From contig JAFRJC010000034.1 in assembly GCA_017432445.1 (NCBI GenBank), positions 1-64,000 on the forward strand: DNA of 64,000 nt, written 5' to 3'. The translations under genes and the position numbers were made by a program. The notes under the pieces are model-generated. The model did not search any database, had not been told where the DNA came from, and worked only from the letters and a program-made list of their open reading frames with translations. The stretch comes from Eggerthellaceae bacterium (GTDB taxonomy: Bacteria > Actinomycetota > Coriobacteriia > Coriobacteriales > Eggerthellaceae). Shown in pieces: positions 36,246-44,053 of this stretch (its first letter is position 1; every line of letters begins with the position of its first letter).

Positions 36246-36273
36246 TTGCCTGGTATATTGTTATTGATAGTAT
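36246..36273 (+). promoter_or_regulatory. Candidate promoter of the kinase gene
   Basis: TTGCCT (36246-36251) and TAGTAT (36268-36273) are spaced by 16 bases in an AT-richer patch of the 200-base region between the divergent acidic-protein and kinase genes. This would give a leader of about 55 bases before the GTG at 36333. Confidence 0.35.
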
Positions 36274-36332
36274 TTAAGGTTGAGGATCGGCTTGGAACTG
36301 TTCTCTCTGCGTCTTTTCAAGAGGAGGATGTC

Positions 36333-39300
36333 GTGGACGACTTGACGGGCAGCATTGATTTCTCGGTTCTGAAAGAAGACGTTTTCGAGGGCATGACCAT
36401 GGTGGGCGCCGCGTTCGCGGGGCTGGACGGCGGCATGCAGGAAGCCATTACCGATGAGCGCATCGAGTTTGGCGACAAAGTCCTGGAAACCTACGAGGTC
36501 GTTTCGGATGCCATCTCGGGCGGCATGGGCAGCGTTTGGCGCGTTCACCATGGGAACTGGGGCATTGACCTGGCCATGAAGCGTCCCCATCCGCGTTTCT
36601 TCGCCGAGGCCAGCGCGCATCGCAAGGCGGCGTTTCTCGATGAGTGCGAGCATTGGATCGAGATGGGCCTCCATCCCAACATCGTATCGTGCTACTACGT
36701 GCGCGCAGTGGGTGGTGTGCCCACCGTCTTCTCGGAATGGATGGATCGGGGCAGCCTCAAGGACGTGATTGCAAACGGCGCCCTCTACGATGGAGAAGAA
36801 GGCGACGTGCAGGAGCGCATCCTCGACATCGCCATCCAAGCTGCCCGCGGGCTTGCGTTTTCCCAGGAGAGGGACTTGCTCCACCAGGATGTGAAGCCGG
36901 GTAACCTTCTGGTTACGGGTGATTGGGAGGTTAAGGTTGCCGATTTCGGCTTGGCGAAGGCAGTGAGCAAGCTGGGGGATGAGGACGCCGAAGGGGGCGC
37001 AGACGCGGACCCGTGGGCGGACGCCTTTTCCAGCGCGCTGTCCAGCCTTGGCATGTACGCCGAGGCGCGTGCGGCGTTCCCAACGGGCTATACCCTAGCG
37101 TATTGTCCTCAGGAGCAGGCAGATGGCGCGCCTGCGCAGGCTTGGATGGACGTGTACGCCTGGGCGCTCGTAGTGCTGGAGATGTATGCTGGCGAGCGCC
37201 TGTGGGACGTCGGCTCCGAAGCGGCCGAGTGCTTCGACGACATCGCCGCGAAGCTGAACTGGAAGGCCCCCGAACAGGTTATCTCGTTACTGCAAGACTG
37301 CCTGGTGGAGCGCGGTGCGATAACGTTCGACGAAGTGACGAGGCGCTGTGAGGAAGCGTACCGACAGATGACGGGAAAGCGTTATCCGCGCCCCGATGCC
37401 CGTGGTGTCTTGAGCTCGGCCTTGAGCCTGAGCAACTACGCTTTGAGCTTCCTCGATTTAGGCAAGGAGGAGCGGGCCTTGGAGCTGTGGGATGAAGCTG
37501 TCAAGGTTGACAGCGCATGTGTGCCCGCTCTTTACAACCGCACGCTCTTCGGGTATCGCACGGGTCTTTTGGACGACGTTGCCGCCGTCGCGGCTCTGAG
37601 GACGCTTGCGTATTCCGGGGACAACGACCCCGAAGCCTTCTGGGCTCTGGCCAGGATCCAGCTCGAGTGCCGCGATGCCGACCTGCCGAAAACCCTTGAC
37701 AAGATCGAGGAGCTCTTCCCCGATGCGGACGCAGGCGAACTTGATTCTATGCGGGAGGCGGCTGAGCGCAACTTCCCGAAGCAGGTATACCATTTCAACA
37801 ATCCAAATTCCGGGCCGGTGGACGTGTCGCCAGATGGCACCCACCTGCTCATCCACGACAGCGACTGCGGCAGAGAGACCGAGAGCGTCATCTTTTGCGA
37901 TATCGAGGAGCGCGAGGAGATTTCGCGGATGATTCGAGAGCCTGATGTAGAGCCGCATGCTGAGGTCAGGGCAATGCTCTCGAAGGATAACCAGTTTGCG
38001 TTCGGCATATATGCCCAAGACCCGTTCGTGTACAAATGGCGCACCTCCGATGGCGAGCAAATCGTCGCCATGGTCATGCGGAAGATTCCCGGCGAGCAGA
38101 TCTGCGCCTATGACGTGGACGCTGCTGGCGAGTGGGCCATTTTGGGTTCGACAAGCGGGCGCGTGGGATTCTTGCGCACGGAAAAGCAGGAGACAGCGTC
38201 CTTTACTACCGTTCAAGGGCATTTCGGAGTGTGCATAACGGACGACGGGCGGAAAGGGCTCGTCTCCTGTCGGGAAGAGGATCGGATTGAGATTTGCAAC
38301 CGCGAGGACGGAAGCCTGGTCAAGATTTCCGTGCCCAGCCCCGTCTTCGCGCATTTCGCCCTTGATGACACCTGTGTGTTATCGATTTCCGGGGACGCAT
38401 CGCCGATGATTCGCCTGCATGACGTGGTGAGCGGCGAGTGCCGCTACGAGGTGCCTTTCCCGCGTTTGGATGAATTCATGGGGCGTCAAGGGCAGTTCTC
38501 GATGAGCATGGACGGACGCCGGGTGCTGCTCAGGGGGAACAAAGGCTACCTGCTCTTCGACGTCGCAGCCCATCGGTGGCTCATCACGCTGACCGAAAAC
38601 CAGATTGGCGAGCAGACGAACCTGACGTTCAAGGCGTTTTTACCGGGTGCAGGCGATCGCGTGTACCTGACGTCGTTCCTCTCGAGCCTTCGGGGTATCG
38701 AGCTGCCTTCGTTCACCGAGGACAGCCCGTGGAACCTGAGCGTCATCCGCACGGCGAAGGAGAGCTTCGAGGAAGAGGAGGCGTTCGCGGGCTTCGTCGT
38801 CTGGGCGGAGGACGCGCTGGATTCGGGCGACGTGCCGACTGCGCTTGAATGCGCCGCGAAGGCGGCAACCGTCGGGGAGGGGCGGTTCCGTTCCGACGAG
38901 GCCTACACGTCGCTGGTCAGGAGCCTGATGTCCCGATGTGCGATTGCGGCGGTGGGAACTCCGCTGCTTCTCGACCGCACGCCGGTGTTCACGGCGCCTA
39001 TCGCGGTTTTGTCACCCAGTCCCGACGGCGCGCTGATCGCGGCCATTTCGCAGGATGGCGAGCTTGCCGTCGTCGATGCATCGAGCGGTTCGGCGGTCTA
39101 TCGGGATGTCGCAAGGCGGCATGCGCACCTGAAGAAGCCCCTCTGGTTGGGGACAACGCTGTACTCGCTGGTCGTAGCGGGCCTCGGCGATATGCCCGAC
39201 GGCTACGTGAACAGGCCGTTCCGAATTAGCGATAGCTCGGGTCAAACTGGCCGCATGGGCATCTCGTATCGCGGCGTCGACTTGGGGGGTTCAGCATGCG

Positions 39301-40013
39301 GGCAAATTTTCGCATTCGATTTGGGCGACTTGGCAGGTGGAGAGGAAGCCCTTGCCGAAGACCCCGCCAAGCCCGCGCTCGGCGCTCAGGATGTGACGGA
39401 TTACCAGGTGATGCGAGGCGGCGCGGAGTTCCTCTGCCGTAAGCTCGACGGCTCGGTGAGCCGTATTGCTGTGGAAGGTGCCGAAAAGGTTTTGATGGGA
39501 CCCGACGAGGAATATCAGATCACCGGGTCGGCGCTTTCGCGCAACGAACGCGTCGCCGTTTTGAGCGTTGGCGATATCATGAACTTCCAGAAGGCCGAGA
39601 CCTGTTCCTCCAAGGCGGTGTTCTTCGACGCGACCAGCGGGAAGATCCTGTTCAAGACAGTTGATGCGAGCATCACTTCGGCTTGCGCCTTCACCGATGA
39701 CGGGCGTTACGCCATCGTTGGAAATGACGTCTTCGACTTCCACGGCGGTGCGCAAGGCAGCATTCCGATTGACGGCGACGTCCATGTCGCGTTCTTGGAA
39801 AACCGCTACGCTGTCGGATTGGAGGCTAACGGCGCGCTTTCAGTGTGCGAACTGTCATCGAGGCAGCAGGTCCTTTCCGCAGAAGTGGGCGACGGCCCTA
39901 CGGCGATAGCGTGCAGTCCCGACGGGGCCATGCTGTATGTGGGCAATTCTCAAGGACAGCTTGCCACTTGGCTTTGGGACCACGAGCTCGAGGTCGCTCA
40001 GGTATTCGATTAG
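36333..40013 (+). CDS. Ser/Thr protein kinase with TPR-like and beta-propeller (WD40-like) regions
   Basis: The start is set at the GTG at 36333 (1226 aa) because AGGAGG lies just upstream; the frame is open to 36147. The kinase domain (about residues 45-340) has GGMGSVWRV (glycine loop), LAMKRP (ATP lysine), LLHQDVKPGNLLV (catalytic loop, HQD in place of HRD) and VADFGLAKA (DFG). A TPR-like stretch follows (LDLGKEERALELWDEAVKV). The remaining ~750 residues have repeated propeller-type blades (VSPDGTHLLIHD; SPSPDGALIAAISQDGELAVVD; CSPDGAMLYVGNSQGQLATW). No transmembrane segment is evident. It is divergent from the acidic-protein/AAA operon and could phosphorylate its members. Confidence 0.88.
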   Translation: MDDLTGSIDFSVLKEDVFEGMTMVGAAFAGLDGGMQEAITDERIEFGDKVLETYEVVSDAISGGMGSVWRVHHGNWGIDLAMKRPHPRFFAEASAHRKAAFLDECEHWIEMGLHPNIVSCYYVRAVGGVPTVFSEWMDRGSLKDVIANGALYDGEEGDVQERILDIAIQAARGLAFSQERDLLHQDVKPGNLLVTGDWEVKVADFGLAKAVSKLGDEDAEGGADADPWADAFSSALSSLGMYAEARAAFPTGYTLAYCPQEQADGAPAQAWMDVYAWALVVLEMYAGERLWDVGSEAAECFDDIAAKLNWKAPEQVISLLQDCLVERGAITFDEVTRRCEEAYRQMTGKRYPRPDARGVLSSALSLSNYALSFLDLGKEERALELWDEAVKVDSACVPALYNRTLFGYRTGLLDDVAAVAALRTLAYSGDNDPEAFWALARIQLECRDADLPKTLDKIEELFPDADAGELDSMREAAERNFPKQVYHFNNPNSGPVDVSPDGTHLLIHDSDCGRETESVIFCDIEEREEISRMIREPDVEPHAEVRAMLSKDNQFAFGIYAQDPFVYKWRTSDGEQIVAMVMRKIPGEQICAYDVDAAGEWAILGSTSGRVGFLRTEKQETASFTTVQGHFGVCITDDGRKGLVSCREEDRIEICNREDGSLVKISVPSPVFAHFALDDTCVLSISGDASPMIRLHDVVSGECRYEVPFPRLDEFMGRQGQFSMSMDGRRVLLRGNKGYLLFDVAAHRWLITLTENQIGEQTNLTFKAFLPGAGDRVYLTSFLSSLRGIELPSFTEDSPWNLSVIRTAKESFEEEEAFAGFVVWAEDALDSGDVPTALECAAKAATVGEGRFRSDEAYTSLVRSLMSRCAIAAVGTPLLLDRTPVFTAPIAVLSPSPDGALIAAISQDGELAVVDASSGSAVYRDVARRHAHLKKPLWLGTTLYSLVVAGLGDMPDGYVNRPFRISDSSGQTGRMGISYRGVDLGGSACGQIFAFDLGDLAGGEEALAEDPAKPALGAQDVTDYQVMRGGAEFLCRKLDGSVSRIAVEGAEKVLMGPDEEYQITGSALSRNERVAVLSVGDIMNFQKAETCSSKAVFFDATSGKILFKTVDASITSACAFTDDGRYAIVGNDVFDFHGGAQGSIPIDGDVHVAFLENRYAVGLEANGALSVCELSSRQQVLSAEVGDGPTAIACSPDGAMLYVGNSQGQLATWLWDHELEVAQVFD

Positions 40014-40024
40014 CGTAGTTTTTT

Positions 40025-40092
40025 CGCGCAAATTGCTCATAAAAGCATTCCTTCAACTGGGGAAATGCCGTTTTCAGCTGATAATTTGCGCG
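40025..40092. terminator. Hairpin between convergent kinase and TIR-like genes
   Basis: CGCGCAAATT (40025-40034) and AATTTGCGCG (40083-40092) are perfect inverted repeats enclosing a smaller GCATTCC/GGAAATGC pairing. A T6 run precedes the left arm. It separates the kinase (+) from the TIR-like gene (-). Confidence 0.5.
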
Positions 40093-40118
40093 GAAATGAG
40101 GCGGAGCACCACCGATCT

Positions 40119-41408
40119 CTATTCCAGGAGTGCATCGTAGGCGCTTTTCACCATGTCAAGCAAGGCTTGCTGGCGCTCGAAATCCTCTCGCCAGGAGACC
40201 ATGAGCTTCTCGACGGTCGTCATGATGCGCCTTTTCTCGATAGGGTTGCCTTCGAAGCGAGCGCGCTCCAGAAGCGAGAGGTAGTACTCTTGTGCGAGTT
40301 TGCTGCACAGAACGGCGTCGTCAGGAAACGAGCTCTTGTAGCCGAAATAGAAACGCTCGCGTTCCTTCACGGATAGCCCCAGGTATTCGACGGCCTTGGC
40401 CTCGTCGCCGAGTTCACGATGGGCTTTTGCCTGATTGCGATACTGGTAGCTGCGCATCAAACTCGCGAACAAGTCGTTTTCCGGATGATCTGCCACGTCT
40501 TCCTCAATGGCTGCAAGCGTCTTCTCGCCCCAGGAAAGCGATTCCTTCCAGTAGTAGTCGCGCTCAGATTGATCGAGTCCCTCGGGGGCGATGACGTTGC
40601 ACAGGCTTATGGCGTCGAAGCGCAGTATCTTTGCCCAATTGGCCAAACTTGGATCGTCGAACTCCTTTTCGAACTCCTTCGACAAAAACGTGGTGATCTC
40701 GAAATAGTCTTCAATCTGGAGGCGGTTTTTCAAATCGTCGGTCTTGACGAAGATGGACGCGATGACGCAGGCCTCCTCGATGGCTGCCCCAAGCATTCCG
40801 GCGATGGTTCCGGTGTAGGAAAGCCCTTGGAACATGAGCGGCATTTCGTTGTGATAATAGGCGGACTTCAGGCTGAAGAGCACCATTTGAGCCATCTCGA
40901 AATCAGAGAACTTTTTTCGGATGGCGTGCTGCTTGGCGAGAGTCTTGATTTCCTTCCACTGTGACATGATCGCCGTCTTGTCCAGCGAGCGCGATTCCAC
41001 TTCGAAGCGCTCGACGATTTTCGCAGCAGTTTCGCTTTCGGAGAGGCCGTCACTTTGAATTGGGATGACCCATGAACCCATGAGGTCGCTCGGCAGCTCT
41101 CGCTCGCCAGTGTCGAGCAGGAAGGCGTACACATTCTTCGAGGCCAAGCGGGCTATCATGTAGCCCCATTCGAACATGAGGTTCTCGCTGAACTTTGCCG
41201 GCTCGCCAGTGGACGTATCGTTTTTCTTCTGCGCGAGGATGATTGCGTGGGCGCAGGTGTCCATCTGAGAGAGAACTTGCGTGCCGATGAACATGTCGTG
41301 CGGCGTGCCGCCTCCGACGACCGCACGAAACCCCTTTTCCTCGAGCAGGCTCGCCACGCCCTTGGCAACCCCGAGATTCCCGCTCCATGCGATAAAGACG
41401 CTCTCCAC
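40119..41408 (-). CDS. TIR-like nucleotide-binding domain protein
   Basis: 429 aa from the GTG at 41408 (GGGGCGAGCGACT upstream); an ATG at 41450 would add 14 residues. The N-terminal ~140 residues fit the predicted TIR-like nucleotide-binding family: VFIAWSGNLGVAKGVASLL, VLSQMDTCAHAIILAQKK and ENLMFEWGYMIARL, where the Glu of FEWGY would be the catalytic residue for NAD cleavage. The remaining ~290 residues are helical and unrecognised (with a TPR-like AKAHRELGDEAKAVEYLG), possibly a sensor. It ends convergently with the kinase gene and may be an effector of the same system. Confidence 0.72.
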   Translation of the reverse strand: MESVFIAWSGNLGVAKGVASLLEEKGFRAVVGGGTPHDMFIGTQVLSQMDTCAHAIILAQKKNDTSTGEPAKFSENLMFEWGYMIARLASKNVYAFLLDTGERELPSDLMGSWVIPIQSDGLSESETAAKIVERFEVESRSLDKTAIMSQWKEIKTLAKQHAIRKKFSDFEMAQMVLFSLKSAYYHNEMPLMFQGLSYTGTIAGMLGAAIEEACVIASIFVKTDDLKNRLQIEDYFEITTFLSKEFEKEFDDPSLANWAKILRFDAISLCNVIAPEGLDQSERDYYWKESLSWGEKTLAAIEEDVADHPENDLFASLMRSYQYRNQAKAHRELGDEAKAVEYLGLSVKERERFYFGYKSSFPDDAVLCSKLAQEYYLSLLERARFEGNPIEKRRIMTTVEKLMVSWREDFERQQALLDMVKSAYDALLE

Positions 41409-41466
41409 AGTCGCTCGCCCCTTTCTGGTAGACGGCTGCGATTCTATCATGACTCAATGTCGTGCT

Positions 41467-41491
41467 GTTAAGGGGCTGGCCGACCCTTAAC
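41467..41491 (-). terminator. Hairpin downstream of the LRR pseudogene
   Basis: GTTAAGGG/CCCTTAAC (41467-41474 and 41484-41491) forms an 8-bp stem in the 127-99 bases beyond the minus-strand gene ending at 41579. It also lies upstream of the TIR-like gene start, so it may be regulatory instead. Confidence 0.35.
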
Positions 41492-41578
41492 TGCTTAAGC
41501 GAACGCCAATGCCCTTGCCCCAGAGTTGAGATCTTCTCAAAGGCAATCGATTGACTGCGAGCAAGGCGATTCCGCGCG

Positions 41579-43740
41579 TCAGTACTTGACCCTTACCTTC
41601 TTGCCGCAGTTTTTCTTCGTGAAGATCTTCTTGTATTTGGCGGCGAGCTTCTTGTTCTTCGCCTTCACGATGCTCACCTTCGAACCCTTGAGCGAATTCT
41701 TCACCGATTTAGCCGTGAGTCTAGAGCTCTTCACTACGAGCGTCCTCAGCTGAGGGCACTTGGCGAACGCCTTCGCGCCAATGAACTTCACCTTCTTGCC
41801 GAGCGTGATTTGCTTTACGGTCTTCCGGTCCATCTTTGATATGTCCGAAGCAACGACCTTTTTCTTGTTGATGGTCAGCTTGGCCTTTCCCTTGGCAACG
41901 GAAAGTTTGGCGCTCTTGAACTTATAGGGGTTGTACCCGTTTTGAGCCATGACGAACCAGGCTGTCGGCGCGACGGCAGCGTCTTTTCCGTATACCCAGG
42001 GCGAGCCGTCCGATAGGTAGATCCCCGTCGAGAGGCTTGCGCCCGTTGCAGCGGGGAACAGGCCGCTTGTAAGCTGCACGGACTCAAGGGCGGCCAAAGC
42101 CTTGCTCGCCGCCGTTTTCTCTCCGCGGAGCTTGTGCAAGAGCATCGTGAACGCAGTGCCCTCGCACCAGAATGCCTTCTCGTTGCACACGTGGAAGCGA
42201 TAACCGCCTGCGCTCGTGCGCATCTTGGCGAGCTGGCCGAGGCAGCTTTCGTAGGGCTTGAATGCGTCGCCGAGCGCGAGCGCTGCCCACACCTGTGCAT
42301 CGAGCACGATGTTGCTCGTATTCGTGCTCCCGTCGGCGTTGGTGCCGCTGTAGAACACGCCCTTCTTCCCATCATACATCGACTTGACGAAAGCGAGGGA
42401 GCTATCGGCTGCCTTCTTGTACTTGTCGACCCCTGTCATCCTATACAACTGCGAAAATGCGGCGTAGGCGTCGATGTTGTGCTCGGTCGATTTGTAGGTG
42501 AACTTGATCTCGTTACCGTTTTCGGGCCATCCGTCGTAGCCCGCCGTGAAGCCATCCGACGAGTCGCTGCATTCCTTGATCACCCAATCCATGATCGAGC
42601 GAGCCGCCTCGAGATAGCGGTTTGAACGATGGCTCGACTTGTCTATCTCTGCGTAATGCAAGAGGGCGAGTGCCGCATACGATGTGTTGCCGACGTTGCT
42701 GCCGACTTGGTAGCGTCCTCGTACCATTGCTGTGCCCCGACATCCCACCATCCGGGAAGCCTCGCGCCTGCTTGGCTGCCGGGGGTGGGGGAGATGTCGC
42801 CTGCCGCGTACGCGTTGCGGATCCGCCCTGCGGCGTACCGATCGTGTTCGATTGCGTACACGAACGCGTCGAGGATCTCGGCCGCCTTGCCGTTGCGCCC
42901 TGCCGACATGAACGCCATCGCCGTGAGAGCGTTATCGTAGGTGAACGCCGCGTTGCGCGTCTGCAACGTGGAAGTGTCGTACGAGCGCAGCATCATCGGC
43001 GCTTCCTGGAGCGCCTCGATGTTTCCGACGAACATGATGTCGTCGAGGTAGAAGGTTGTCTTTGCGCGTCGGTTCTTCGCATAGTTGATTGCGTAGCCGA
43101 ATCCGCGGTGAATGTTGCCGAGGTTTGCGCCCTTGAGCGAGATTGTGTACTGCTTCCATTTCTTCGTGAGCTTGACACTGTATTTGGTAATCGTTTTCGC
43201 CTTGTCGCCCGAACCGCCAGCTACGAAGAAGTCGATGACCTCCCCGCCGGAATTACCCCGCGCCCAGAAACGCAACTCGGTCGCGCCCGTGAGGTCGAGG
43301 CCCTTGCCTCCACCGTTGTAGAATTCCCAGCCGCCCCAATCGGTCGCGCTCGTATCATGCGCAAACTTGATGCAGCTCGTGCCCGAATGCGGTTTCGTCT
43401 TGCAGTTCTCGTCGGGGGTTTTCACGCAGTTACGGTATTTCCCCCACATCATTGATTTCTGGGTGAAGTGATTCAACGAGTCGCTGAAGTCCTTGTAGAC
43501 GTACAGCTGGCTGCGCATGGCGTCCAAGCGTTTCTCAAGCGCATTGAGCGCCGTAGACCTGGTGGTTGCACTCGTGTCCACCAGGGTTTCGTCGTCTTCG
43601 CTCGAAGCCATTTGGGTGTTTCCTGCCTCCAGGGCCGCGTAGGCAGCCGAGGGGACGCACACGAAAAGCGCGATCGCAATCGAAAAGACGAGCGAGAATG
43701 CGATCGGGAGGATGTAGTTGTCTCTACGATTCGTCATCAT
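41579..43740 (-). pseudogene. Secreted glycan-active-like protein with LRR region, frameshifted
   Basis: Two overlapping frames (43740-42643 and 42751-41579) read as one protein: the first ends its homologous part at WWDVGAQQWYEDA and the second resumes at YQVGSNVGNTSYAALALLHYAEI, so one base is missing near 42711. The joined ~700-aa protein has a signal peptide (AFSLVFSIAIALFVCVPSAAYA), a beta-sandwich-like region (ATELRFWARGNSGGEVIDFF), a barrel of helices like (alpha/alpha)6 glycosidases (AFTYDNALTAMAFM; NIDAYAAFSQLYRMTG; FWCEGTAFTMLLHKL) and a lysine-rich BspA-like leucine-rich end (VKFIGAKAFAKCPQLRTLVV). It may be a true frameshift, programmed or a sequencing error. Confidence 0.75.
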
Positions 43741-43847
43741 GTTCTGGCTCCCTTCTTCCTCGCGTGTACCTGGTTACACTGTAGCAAATTGCAGGCCCGT
43801 CCTGATAGAAGCATAGGCTCCAAATCAGCTTATGCCCACTACTGCGC

Positions 43848-43965
43848 GGCCAGCCGGGACCCTGCCTGGAGAGGTTCGGGCTTGGCTTCGGCTAACCTTT
43901 GTACGATTTTGAAGCTTGTGCCTGCAGAATCGCCCGAACCCCTCCCGGCAGGGCCCCGGTTGGCC
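43848..43965. repeat. Long-stem hairpin element with conserved core (copy 2)
   Basis: Arms 43848-43880 and 43933-43965 pair over 33 positions with four non-Watson-Crick positions. The loop shares GCTTGGCTTCGGCTAACCT and TGTGCCTGCAGAATCG with copy 1 at 13256-13380, while the arms have unrelated sequence. It fills the 313-base gap between the divergent LRR pseudogene and the TIR-TPR gene and lies about 90 bases before the latter. Confidence 0.75.
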
Positions 43966-44053
43966 AACCCATGAATAGTTCCTACTGCACCAATGGGGTG
44001 CAATCGTGGTTTACTATGGAAGTCGAAGGCGTGTCAACAGATGGGGGCAAGAG

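Noticed and set aside
43848-43965. Integron attC site or MITE
   Set aside because: There is no integrase or transposase, no target duplication seen, and the arms of the two copies are not homologous as a MITE requires.
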